Positions 21,501 through 32,483 of a stretch of 64,000 bases of DNA are shown here, piece by piece. The position numbers and the translations under genes were made by a program. Source of the DNA: Beta vulgaris subsp. vulgaris (lineage: Eukaryota; Streptophyta; Magnoliopsida; Caryophyllales; Amaranthaceae); the NCBI RefSeq assembly GCF_026745355.1, contig NC_079210.1, forward strand, positions 9,122,980-9,186,979, given 5' to 3'. The notes below the pieces were generated by a model. The model did not search any database. It worked only from the letters and a program-made list of their open reading frames with translations, and was not told where the DNA came from. Within the stretch, counting starts at the first letter, position 1. Each line of letters opens with the position of its first letter.

Positions 21501-24365
21501 CATGGTGTAGTGTATACTCAATATCTTATCAATCAATGTAATATAAAATGGTTGCATCTAGACTATGAGTATGCCATACTCATGTTCAGATTATTATGTG
21601 TCATCATTTATATATAGATATATATAACATGTCTCATTGATGGACTAGTATCAACAAATCAACAATAATAACATTCTCCTTTTCTTTTTAAAGTATTGCA
21701 TTGTGAAGGAAAAAAAAAAAAAAAAGCGGAAGTGTTTAGCAAATAACTAGTTATTAGGCCCGGACTATGCCCTGGGTAAGAAAAAATATTATTTATTAGT
21801 ATAATACTTTATGATAATAACACTAATTACAGATTAGCCTAGTGGTTAAGATTTTAGTATATGTACTTGAGGTCTTAGGATCAAATCCTATACTATACAA
21901 TTTCTAAATTTTTTATTGTACATGGAGTACATGAACTTTGTGCACGCCTTTTAATATATTTGTATAGATTGCATCATTGATATTGAGATTACCTACTGAT
22001 TTAGTTGTAATTCGCCTTGATTTTGATATTCTTGATTGCTATTTTTACTAATACACGGTCCATTATTTATGATTTCAAGAATATGTTAAAGATGAAAATT
22101 TTGAATTAACATCTTCCCTCAATGATACTTGAAAAGTTGTAATGTGTTTATAAGAATTACAAATATTAGGCTGAAAAGTCTTCATTTGAATGGCAAAATG
22201 GCATACTGCATGTATAAACAAAATGCATATACAAAATAAAATATAACTGTCAATGACAATAATACTAGCTATCTACAAATTAAAAACATTGTCCTATATT
22301 AATGACAAAATATTTGCAGGATGTTCTATTTTTTCTTCGAGTCTCGGAGTAGCAAGAACGACCCAATAGTAATATGGTTGACAGGAGGGCCAGGGTGCAG
22401 TAGTGAATTAGCTCTGTTCTATGAGAATGGCCCTTTCCAAATTGCCAACAATATGTCTCTTATGTGGAATGATTTTGGTTGGGATAAGGTATTAACAAAA
22501 ATCAATCAATTCTTTAGAAACATACATCTTTAATGAATGGAAATCTCAAATATATTTCACATACTGTTAATATATTATTGTAGGCTTCAAATCTCATCTA
22601 CGTCGACCAGCCAGTAGGAACAGGTTTCAGTTATACTTCCGATACCACCGATATCCGACACGATGAAAACGGTGTTAGCAATGACTTGTATGACTTCCTG
22701 CAGGTGTGTGTTGCTGGTTTCTGTTGCTGTCGCTTCGAGTTAATTTCATCTTTTATAGTCTTCTAACTGTAAAAAGTTGGAAATCAACAGGCTTTCTTTA
22801 AGGCACATCCTCAATATGCAAAGAATGACTTCTATATCACTGGAGAGTCTTATGCTGGCCATTACATCCCTGCCTTTGCTGCTAGAGTTCACAACGGAAA
22901 CAAGGCTCAAGAAGGACTTCACATAAATCTCAAGGTAATTCCTCTCCTTGGTTTCTTTCTTCCCCACCTTTTAGGCATGAAATAATGGTTAAAAAATCCA
23001 ATCTTTTTTTCTTTTTCTTGTATTCAGGGTTTTGCAATTGGTAACGGCCTCACCCACCCTGAAATTCAGTACAAAGCATACCCAGACTATGCTTTGGACA
23101 ACGGGATCATCAAAAAGTCAGATCACAAGCGCATCAGTAAGATGATTCCAGCTTGCGAACAGGCAATCAAGCAGTGTGGTAACCATCGTTGTCTCCTCCT
23201 AAAAGAAGCAATTCTTTAGCATTTCACTAAAAGCTCGTTTGGTAAACGAAAAATAAATGACGATTATGGTATTGATATTTAGTGTAATTCACTACCGATA
23301 TCGTCATTTATTACCACCTAACAAATGGAGTATAAGTCTTGTTGAAATCATTTTCTCTTCTTGGGGGGGGAATTCAGGTACTGATGGCAAAGACGCTTGC
23401 TTGAGTGCATATTTTGCTTGCACGGACATCTTTAACAAGATCATGGACCAAGCAGGAGAAATAAATGTAAGCAACACTATCTTCATCTTGCATTATAGGA
23501 GAAAGGAAAAGAAAACAACATAACAGAAAGTATGGCATGAGTATGGGATAACTAAGTACCAATTATGTTCTCTCTTCCATATGCAGTACTATGATATCAG
23601 GAAGAAGTGTGAGACCAACTTGTGTTACGACTTCTCGAACATGGAGACGTTGCTGAACCAAAAATCAGTAAGAAAAGCCCTTGGTGTTGGGGACATTGAC
23701 TTTGTATCTTGTAGCACGGAGGTTTATGAGGCCATGCAGATGGATTGGATGAGAAATCTTGAATTGGGTATCCCTGCACTTTTGGAGGATGGGGTCAAGT
23801 TGCTGGTCTATGCTGGGGAGTATGATTTGATATGCAACTGGCTTGGTAAGTCACTACTCATGAGCAGAATTCTCTGACCGACCTGAACGAGATCCAGACG
23901 ATCCAAATTCACCCGATTTACTGCCTTTAATCCAGATTCACCAGTCCTTGATTTACCATGTAAATGAGTTTTATGTTTCTATCTGCTGCAGGGAACTCAA
24001 GGTGGGTACACGCTATGGAATGGTCCGGACAGAAAGATTTTACAGCAGCTTCTACAGTTTCCTTTTCTGTTGATGGCAAAGAAGCAGGACAACTGAAAAG
24101 CCATGGTCCCCTTGCTTTTCTCAAGGTCAAGCTCTTGCACTTGCATATCCATTTTATGGCATTAATCTTACCCGATCCTAATGACTTCCGCTATACAAAA
24201 TGTACTAGCTATTCCACTAACATTAGTATTTCTATGAGACAGGTGCATGATGCTGGACACATGGTTCCAATGGACCAGCCTAAGGCTGCTCTAGAGATGC
24301 TCAAGCAGTGGACACAAGGTACCCTGGCCTCAACAGATAAAACAGATGAGCTTTCTACTGTGTGA
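18551..24365 (+). CDS. SCPL48: Serine carboxypeptidase, SCPL47/48/49 group, 9 exons
   Basis: A secreted or vacuolar serine carboxypeptidase (peptidase family S10) that removes C-terminal residues from peptides. Exons are 18551-18915, 22320-22488, 22584-22703, 22791-22934, 23028-23178, 23378-23466, 23587-23845, 23992-24125 and 24243-24365. All introns are GT-AG and the total is 1554 bases, or 517 codons, close to the ~510 of Arabidopsis SCPL48/49. Residues 1-25 form a signal peptide ([16 protein letters not shown]). An acidic propeptide follows, then [20 protein letters not shown]. Active-site parts seen are [10 protein letters not shown] (141-150, oxyanion hole), Ser238 in GESYAGHY, Asp426 in GEYDLICNW and His483 in [12 protein letters not shown]. 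The Met at 18551 is the first in frame and is followed directly by the signal peptide. Intron 1 is 3404 bp and carries Helitrons, while the other introns are 87-199 bp. No disabling change was seen. The symbol is by resemblance; SCPL49 or SCPL47 are alternatives. Confidence 0.95.
19978..21063 (+). mobile_element. Helitron (outer 5' end) in intron 1
   Basis: Starts TCTCTATTATATAAGGGAAG at 19978, like the Helitron in the copia LTR, followed by the family motif GTCCTCTTTTGAA. No CTAG end with hairpin is found before the second 5' end at 20554. The only 3' terminus, with hairpin, is at 21063. Either its own 3' end was lost when the second copy arrived, or both share one end. Confidence 0.72.
20554..21063 (+). 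mobile_element. Helitron (inner, complete) in intron 1
   Basis: Starts TCTTTATTATATAAGGGAAG, ends TTCTAG at 21063, with the hairpin GCACGC-ATC-GCGTGC at 21037-21051, identical to the one at 9459-9473. Length is 510 bp with no coding capacity. The host bases are A before and T after. Confidence 0.85.
21064..22319. other. Remainder of carboxypeptidase intron 1
   Basis: AT-rich intron sequence with A runs at 21709-21725 and no coding frame or recognisable transposon end. The intron closes with ATATTTGCAG at 22310-22319. Confidence 0.6.
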
Positions 24366-24537
24366 TATTCTGTCTGTCACCAATGGGTCAGAACCACTTT
24401 CAGTAAAATCAAGCGTGCAACCTGTACGCCAGTCTAATATGAACAAGCAATTTCTTTGACCCAGATAGACATCAGTGTGCAGTATATGAGATCTTATGTA
24501 ACAATGAACTTTCAAGAATATTCTTTGACAGCATACT

Positions 24538-24543
24538 AATAAA
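24538..24543 (+). terminator. Candidate poly-A signal of the carboxypeptidase gene
   Basis: AATAAA lies 173 bp downstream of the stop codon. Plant signals are loose, so this is only a plausible site. The convergent neighbour ends at 24840, leaving 474 bp between the two stop codons. Confidence 0.4.
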
Positions 24544-24839
24544 TACAGTACTCTCTGTTCCACAAAAAAATTTTACTTCTAATTTGGAAGACTGATCAAG
24601 AAATGTTTTATAAGGTATGGTGAATTGAAGAGTGTGCGTTTACTTTACTTCTATCACAGGATATGAAAGAAAGTTTCAGGCCATACAATAGTTGGAACTT
24701 GGCGATATTGCTCTATAAGCAGTCTAAGAAATTTCCAATATTAAGCCTACTTAACAAAACCCATAAATAGGCCAATGTAATCCGTCCATACACTAGCATT
24801 CAGGATCCATAATACCATATAAATAGATGATGTTATGAG

Positions 24840-26142
24840 CTAGTGCTCACCCGCATAGTATTGTTTCAAGGATTGTATCACTGGCTGAAAGCCAGAGCTC
24901 AAAGGAACAACAGATGTCACTCGCACATGTTCAGCATTACCATTCTTTGGCTTCGCCAATGTCATCCGACACATTTCACCTTCCAGGAAATGACCAGCAG
25001 TTGCAGCTGCAAGAATCCAACCTAATATTACTCCTCGAATGACTAGATACCAAAACTCAAGCAATGACTAAAAACCATTGACAGCAATAGCATTATCATA
25101 AAAAGGCCATGAGTGAAAGCTAATGAGATGACTGAAAATTCCCTTACAAAACACATTGCCTGAGAAAGAATGGAAAATAAATATGTACCTGCAAAAGGGT
25201 GAAGCTTCGCAAAATCAAAGAACTCATCAGCAGAACAACCAAACAGAACTTTAGCAGCTCTATCAAAGCATATCACCCTGAATACCTTTGTATCTGATGC
25301 TATCGACATCTGCCAATAGATTCACCAAAAACCCAATAACATCACTGAAAGAATTGAACAATAAAGCAAATACTACGCTAAACCACTCAACCTAAAACAA
25401 AGAGGATCACCCAATTCATCTACAAGATGTATCCAATAAAACATATATCAAATCTTCGATTGTATATTCAACAACCACGACTACATATTTAGATTCTACT
25501 GAGTGTATGCGTATATATGATACATGTGCATACTACACAAACAAATAATTCTATTTTTTCTGAAAAAAGAAAAACACGACTGTATATTATGCTTTTACAA
25601 GTGATTATTAGTCACATTCTTAATAAAAAAAATGTCACTTTTTTTTTTAGAGTGTTACAAAAGAGGTTGTCCAAACAATCACAGTGATATTGAATAATAA
25701 CTTGAAGATAAATTGGATTGATACTCTCTAAAACATTAAAATGTCCAACAAGAAAAAGCAAAAACCCACTTAGAACTCGGCAAAGTTAGCCTTCTAGCAA
25801 GATAAACACATTCGCAAAGTGTTTGTTCAAAGTATTTTCATGACCCATAATATGAATCCTTTGTAATTGGACAAAATTTCTGTCTAAAGTTCCAGGAAAC
25901 ATGAAATATTATGTTAAGCAAAAAGAATGAGAGAAAGAGGAGTTACAACTTACAAGAAGGCGGAAGAGGCGTTTGGAGGCAAAAGAAGTGGAGTTGAAGG
26001 CGTTGCGATTGCAGAATTGGCAGAGAGAAAGGGTATTAGGAAGGGGTTTCTCGCACAGTGAGCAAACCAAATAGGAGAAGTTGTTGCTCGTATCTACGGC
26101 TATGATGGTGCACATCAGATTCTGCGGATTTTCGTCTACCAT
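24840..26142 (-). CDS. Small zinc-ribbon/OB-fold-like nucleic-acid-binding protein, 3 exons
   Basis: Minus-strand exons are 26142-25954, 25309-25189 and 25006-24840, joined by GTAAGT...CAG and GTACAT...CAG introns. Together they give 477 bases, or 158 codons. Exon 1 starts MVDENPQNLMCTIIAVDTSN and carries two knuckles, CSLC and CQFC, 13 residues apart, which look like a zinc ribbon. Exon 2 reads TKVFRVICFDRAAKVLFGCS, then ADEFFDFAKLHPFA. This strand order (zinc ribbon, then a beta strand with CFDRAAKVLFG) resembles the C-terminal OB fold of replication protein A large subunits. That suggests single-strand nucleic-acid binding, but the exact family is not recognised. An upstream in-frame Met at 26169 would add nine basic residues. 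Exon 3 has FLEGEMCRMTLAK and ends YYAGEH. No defect was seen. Confidence 0.75.
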
Positions 26143-26305
26143 GTTTCTTCTTCTAGAGGAAGCTTTCACTCATAAAATTTACAGAATAACCTTCGGCGAA
26201 GAAGACAGCAGAAAGCGACCACGAATTTGTTCACGTCAGGTTGCTGACGGTACAACATCATTTAGGTATTTCCTTAATTTATGACGTTTTAATTTAGCAT
26301 ATTAA

Positions 26306-27943
26306 GGCCTTGTTTGGTTGACATCCAATTGCCTAGGAATTGCAAGTTCCTATGAGGTGCAAGTATAAGTAGATGTTTGTTTAACTAGAGCATAGGAAGT
26401 GGAACTTCCTACGAAGTTCTATTTCCCACACAATGGGGGGAAGTTGCTTACCTAGCTCCTCCTTAGGTAAGTGCCACTTCCCATGGGAAGTCCATCTTCC
26501 CATAGCCGAGTTAAGTATACAAGAGGGTACTGAACTTTGGAAAAAGTTTCAGTTAGGGTACTGAACTTTCAAAAGTTCCAGTTAGAGTACTCAAAATGGA
26601 TGTCTGTTAACTTAAGGTACTAAACTTTGGTTTGTACCGTTATCAGCCCCAAAAATAAAAGAAAAATGTGACATGGCATTAGTAAAGGAAAAAAGTGACA
26701 TGACATTAATTATAAAATTCCACACTCTTTTCTCTCTCCTCTGATTCCTCACCTTCTTTTCTCTCTCCATCCCATAATCAAAAATCAAATTATCCGTACT
26801 CCCAAAAAAAATAAAATTCCAGAATCCCCCCATAGAATATCAACAGCAAAAAGGAAAAAAAAAACATGTATAAATTTAAACAAAGAATCAAGATACAAAA
26901 ATCAGCAAAGGTAAAATTGAAGAGATTTACTATAATTATATGGCATAGAATTGATTTCAGAAGGAATATGAACATGAATTACACAAATGGTCTCCCTTCT
27001 GAAATCTTTAAAGCCCAATTTAGAATAAATTCTCTTTCTTCAATATCTTTTCCAACTGCTACATATATCTTGTTCTCCATAACTCTGTTTTTCACTAGAA
27101 AATTTTCAGGGTTTCTCAGATACAATGCAAACGAATCAAGGGTTAAAAATCAGAAGACAAAATCTTGAACTTTTGAAGAAGATGAAGTTGCCAAATTAAC
27201 GAAAGAAAAGTTGTTTTTATGATACTTAGTAACTCTGAATTGTTACAGTTGAAGTAGTAAAACAGAAGTTGAGATTAAGACATGAAAATTGATCGAGTCT
27301 ATGATGGTGACACAGTGACCAAGATTTAGATTTAGAGTACAATTGTTGAGGAGAGAGAAAGTTAAAGATGAAGAATGAGAGGTTAGAGATGAAGTTTATG
27401 CATTGAGATTTTAGTTATGGAGGTGAAGTTGGGTTTTTTTTTTTTGTTTTTGAGGAGAGAGAAAATAGAAGGCGTAGGAAGACGACGACCCATGAAGAAG
27501 TAATTGATTACAGTACGTTCCCCAATTTTCTCATGGGGGAATTCTGGAATTTTATTTTTTTTGGGAGTACGGATAATTTGATTTTTGATTATGGGATGGA
27601 GAGAGAAAAGAAGGTGAGGAATCAGAGGAGAGAGAAAAGAGTGTGGAATTTTATAATTAATGTCATGTCACTTTTTTCCTTTTAACTAATGCCATGTCAC
27701 ATTTTTCTTTTATTTTTGGGGCTGATAACGGTACAAACCAAAGCTTAGTATCTTAAGTTAACAGACATCCATTTTGAGTACTCTAACTAGAACTTTTGAA
27801 AGTTCAGTACCCTAACTGAAACTTTTTCCAAAGTTCAGTACCCTCTTGTATACTTAACTCTCCCATAGCCTACCAAACAATTTTGCTTACTTCCTTGAAA
27901 AATCAAGGGAAGATCAACTTCCCAAGTGCAACCAAACAAGACC
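26306..27943. mobile_element. Tourist-like MITE (PIF/Harbinger), TSD TAA, split by a MULE
   Basis: The left terminus, GGCCTTGTTTGGTTGACAT, is mirrored at the right end (inverted: GGTCTTGTTTGGTTGCACTT). TAA flanks are at 26303-26305 and 27944-27946. Removing the nested MULE leaves 275 bp (26306-26507 plus 27871-27943), a normal MITE size. Further inside, the arms AGTTCCTATGAGG / ACTTCCC support a folded structure. Confidence 0.82.
26508..27860. mobile_element. MULE with ~330-bp TIRs, perfect 10-bp TSD
   Basis: The ends GAGTTAAGTATACAAGAGGG and its inverse are flanked by TCCCATAGCC at both sides (26498-26507 and 27861-27870, identical). The inverted arms, 26508-26838 and 27530-27860, are nearly perfect over 330 bp. 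They include GTACGGATAATTTG blocks and the GCCATGTCAC motif. The ~690-bp centre has no recognisable coding content, so the element is non-autonomous. Confidence 0.93.
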
Positions 27944-28207
27944 TAAAAGGTACTAAACTTTGCATAAAGTTGCAGTTAACGTACCTAACTTTCAAAAGTT
28001 GCACTTTACTCACTCAAAATACAATTTTGTTAACTTTGAATTTAATATATAAAAAAAAGTTGTGTGGCCCAAAAAAAGAGAATGACAGTTATACTCTACT
28101 AGACAAAAATTTAATTCTCAACGATAACTTAGTCTGGCTATTTATGGCTCCAAAAAAAATGTGTTTTTTCTCCAAAATTCTCCAATTAATGCCCACTTCT
28201 CCTTCTT

Positions 28208-28860
28208 TGTAATATCCGTAAAATTTAAACTTGATTAACATTAATGATTAGCTTAAATAAATTGTTTAAAATTTATTTATTTGTTTAATCACTTCTCTAA
28301 CATATTTGAAACAAAATAAAATCAAGTATTTGATAAAATAAGCTAAGTTAGTATGGTGGTATAATAAAAAAAGTAGGAAAGTACTAATTTTATTAATAGC
28401 AAAAGAATTAGAAATTTTCCAAAAATGGAAAATCACCATGACCACACAATTCATCTTCTTCCTCAAGCTTTCTCTCCTTGTTTCCCAAAACATTCTAGAA
28501 TACCGTAATCCCCAAGTATTCTTCAACATTAAGTATCTATTATTTTAGTAAAGTTTAATTCCTAAAATTTACTATAAATAATATGCTAATTTCACTATTC
28601 ATTTCCACCCAAATATCAGAAAGTTTGAAACACCAACTACCCACAACTCCGGCCACCACTACCACCACCCTTCTTCCCCTTCCCCTCTGTCGCCCAGACC
28701 CCGCGCGCATCGTCGCCGACCAGCCGCTAGCACCACCGCCTTCTCCTCCATCCCTTGCGCTACCACGCTATACTCCTCCTCTTCTCCTTCCTCTCTTTCT
28801 CGTTGGTCCCCCTTCCTCTTGATCTCTCTCCTCCTCGACCCCAAAATTCAACTTCATCAA
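28208..28860 (+). mobile_element. LTR-like fragment inside the outer MULE
   Basis: Begins TGTAATATCCGTAAAATT, the start type of the gypsy LTRs here. A TATA-like box (TATAAATA) lies at 28573-28580, followed by a GC-rich leader at 28640-28830, the same layout as the complete LTRs. No end was found. The 79-codon Pro/Thr-rich frame at 28583 lies in this leader and is not called as a gene. A gene promoter with exon 1 captured by the MULE is an alternative. Confidence 0.4.
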
Positions 28861-29390
28861 TAGGACTTATACATTTTATGGATGAGAATGATTGCATGTA
28901 GGTTGAAGGTATGCGTGTGTGGGTGGAAGATGTTCCGGCTGAAATTGCTACTACTAATTATTAATGTTAAAGTGTATATTTAGTATGGAGTTAAGTACAA
29001 GTCCACGTTTAGGTGTATGGAGTTAAGTATAATGCTACTGAAACGGTGAAACCTCTTCGGTGTATGGAGTTAAGTATACTACTAATATAAGTCCACTTTT
29101 AGAAATAAATATACACTTTGCAGATGATGGAGTAGTTAATAAAAATTATCATTTTCCTGTAAAAAAAATAAGGAGAGAGATAATTGATAGGATAATGGGT
29201 AAAAAAAAGTATGGGGATTAAAATGTCCCTTCATTACACCTTCCTAGATTTTTGTGCCTTTCATTATTTTAATTAAATATCAGAAAGTTAGTAGAAAAGT
29301 ACTTTGAGTAAGCAAACTGCAACTTTTCAAAGTTGGGTGAGTAATCTACAACTAGATGCAAAGTTCAGTACCCTTTAATATACTTAACTC

Positions 29391-30020
29391 TAATTTAGGC
29401 AGTTAACTGATTAATTTCAAAATTATGTTTCATAAATTCTTTTATTTATTTACTGTATTTGGTATATAAGTATGATTTACGAACTTACACATTTATACTA
29501 AAATAAAATACATGTCACTATACCTTTTAATTATATATACCTTCTAATATATGATTACTTATTATACAGTTATACTAATAAAATATATGACATTATGCCT
29601 TTTAATATATGATTTTTTTTCCAAGGTATGAATAACAAAATCCAACCTTATAATATACGAAATTGTGCTTTGCAAATTATAATATATGAATTTTGACCTT
29701 ATGGCATACAAAATATTACTTCATTAAAAAAATTGGGACATATAGTTTAAACTTAACGTCTTCTCCACTACCCCCAAACCTCAATTAACGGCGAGTAAAG
29801 TAATTTGTGGACAATTAGGGTCCTCATTTTTCGATTTAATTTAAAGGAAATTAAGGTTCCTGAAATTGAAATTCGCTGAGTATTTGTGAAACGTAACCAC
29901 AAGTGAATCTTAAATTACCAGTGCCTAGGTCTAGCTTGTTGTTCAGTTGGCCGACTCTAATGGTATTTGCCGATTTGCCTTATGTAGAAGATAACAACCA
30001 TTTATCCGTAAAATTTCGCT
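29391..30020. other. Gene-free AT-rich stretch
   Basis: Short repeated phrases of the type CCTTTTAATATATGA recur between 29520 and 29690. I see no coding frame, ends of transposons or RNA gene. Confidence 0.5.
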
Positions 30021-31356
30021 TAGCAGTTGTGAGTAGTGTTGTGATTTGGACAACGCCTTACCATGGGTTGGTCATATTAATACGTACATTAAATGAGTTT
30101 ACCATGTGTCAGCCACATTTTGACAATGCCCAAACAAAACTATTTAGATGACCAAAAATCAGTTTTAAACCCCATTATCACTATGTCAATATACAAGTTA
30201 AGTAGAACACGTATAAATTAGATATTTGGAAATCGTAATCGAACCTTAGTTATTTTTTTAATGAAGATTAATTAACATTAGTTGAACCTTAGTTAAACAC
30301 AGTAATATCAAATCTGAACCCCTAAATTTTGTAGTTTAATTAAATGAAATTGTAAGGGGCAACAAGTAATTCTATGTCCACATAACAATATGGAAACAAC
30401 AAAATAAAACATCATGGCCCATTATTACCCTATAGAAAAATAAAACATCTTATATTAACTTCCCCATCCGCACGAATTCTAGGAATTGTACAGTCATTGT
30501 TCCTTTTGGTGCTTTGTATCCCCCTTTTTGTTATTAATTCGGTGTATTTAACCCCTTCCCTTGCACTTTTCTTCTTCCCATGTACGCCACTTTTTTCTCC
30601 ATTTTCACGCTTTTCTTTTTGTGTCATCTTCCTCAAAAGGTTATTTTTAACACATTTCTCTCATCTTCTGTTCCTTCATGATTGATCAAAACGACGACAA
30701 CCCGTGGGCCCCTCCTCAAAGAAAAGTTCCAAACCTCTCTCCTCTAGATGGTAACTCATCTGTATTTTTTGAAATTGCGAAATCTTTTGTTTATTGGCAT
30801 GTTTCCTGAATTGTATGAAACAATGATTGTTTATTTGTTTGTGGTTGTAGTAATTTACTTATTTAAAGAGTGTTTTTTTATGTTAGATGGTGTTTGTGGT
30901 TGAGCTAATTAAAACTGAATTTAACGTTTTTGAAGTTGATGTCTGTAATTTTATAATTCTTGTAGTGAAGTTGATTTAGTTAGTTTGGTAGTTGTGGTTA
31001 GTGTTGTAATTTGGACATCACCTTACCATGGACTGGTCATATCATATTAATACATACATTAATTGAGTTTACCATGTGGCAGCCACATTTTGACAATGTC
31101 CAGTCAAAACTGTGTAAATACCAAAACTCAGTTTTAAGCCCTATTTCACTTTGTCAATATACAAGTTAAGTAGAACATGTATAAGTTAGATATTTGGAAA
31201 TTTTAGTTGAACCTTAGTTAAACACAGTAATATTAAATCTGAACCCTATATTTTATAGTTTAGAATGAATTGTAAGGGGCAACAATACTAATGATATGTC
31301 CATGTAACAATATGGAAACAACAACATAAACCATCATGGCCCATTATTACCCTTTA
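30021..31356. repeat. Direct duplication of ~0.4 kb, copies ~970 bp apart
   Basis: Copy 1 is 30021-30436, copy 2 is 30986-31356. Shared blocks include GGTCATAT, GAGTTTACCATGTG, CAGCCACATTTTGACAATG, GTCAATATACAAGTTAAGTA, GGGGCAACAA and CATCATGGCCCATTATTACC. Copy 1 has an extra ~30 bp near 30248-30285. The spacer holds a short frame at 30679 (MIDQNDDNPWAPPQRKVPNL) followed by GATG|GTAACT, which could be a first exon. Nothing downstream confirms it. Confidence 0.85.
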
Positions 31357-32483
31357 GTAGATGTTAGTTTAGGATGATGCTGAAACTCTTTTTTTTTAAT
31401 GATGAACTAGGTTTGACAATCTTGGAGACTGCACATGAAATGTAGAATGATATGGATATTCTGCTCTTCTATATCTTTATCAAACTGGATTGACGGGATA
31501 GAATAAATGTTGAGTTTACTTGCAAAACATGGCGCATATGGTCAATGTATATATGGATATCTCGGTTACCTAGAAGGTATGGATAACTGCGCACTTGATG
31601 ATATCATCTACAACAATGGCATGGACCTCATTGCTTTGTTTGAAAAAGATATGATAATGTATTTTGATGGGTTCCTTTGCTATTCAAGGAGGATTAGAGG
31701 ATGAACTGTTAGTGTTGGTGGTTGAATTTTTTTGTTGATGTAAATGGTGGGTAGGCATAACATTTTTTTGGGGGGGTTAAGCTGTCTTCATTGTTATGTT
31801 GATTGTTGGATATAGGTTTGTGTCATAGCTTGTTTGAAGTGAATACAAACAATTATTTGCTTTTGTGTTTGTCACTGCTATGACACAGTGCTAGTTTCAA
31901 GAAAGCGTGGCTAAATACTATATAGTTGTTAATGTAAAGTGTTTAAGCCATTAAGTAATATGTAATGACATGATTTATGGAATGAAATGAAATGACTGTT
32001 TTTGTTACACCCTCCACTTTGTTTATATGTTATTTATTAGTTAAAACTGTACAATATGAAAAATATTGAGTTGAACCCTTGTATAGTTGTGCACTATGAG
32101 GGATCATGGAGCATGGATTGTGGTGTGGTTTACCAAGGAGGATATGTCAAAGTGTTTGAGTAGTTACCTACCTCTTTTAGTGTGTCACATGTTAAGGATA
32201 TAATTAATAGCCTTGATCATATTAGATTTTCAAAAGCACGTATGAAAAATCATTCAAATACTCAGGCTTCCACTTGTGAAAGACCACAAAAGTAGCCAAC
32301 CAATTCATAAGTTGTAGTGCAAATTCCAAAGCAAGATGTTTGGTAATAACTAACCTAAATACTAAAAAAAAATTCATGATACAGCATAGCAACTACACTT
32401 ACTAAACCAACATAATCTTGGTTAATCAAGATAATAACAACTACGGTGCAAACTAAAATAAAAAGGCATAACATAATTCCTAA
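31357..32483. other. Stretch without a supported gene
   Basis: A 65-codon frame at 31507-31704 (MLSLLAKHGAYGQCIYGYLG onwards, acidic middle) has balanced composition and could be an exon of a decayed gene. I recognise no family and see no convincing splice partners. The remainder is AT-rich. Confidence 0.4.

Larger units (their letters stand above)
26290..29390. mobile_element. Outer Mutator-like element, left end split off by a Tourist MITE
   Basis: The right end reads, inverted, GAGTTAAGTATATTAAAGGG then TACTGAACTTTGCAT. The left end is TAATTTAGCATATTAA (26290-26305) and continues after the Tourist element as AAGGTACTAAACTTTGCATA (27947 on). About 80 bp of inverted similarity are visible at 27947-28025 and 29305-29390. 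The ends are the same family as the MULE at 26508-27860. TAATTTAGC and TAATTTAGG beside the ends may be a 9-bp target duplication with the left terminus slightly eroded. The inside carries an LTR-like fragment (28208-28860). The two further GTATGGAGTTAAGTATA motifs near 29017 and 29059 are internal copies of the end motif. Confidence 0.6.
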
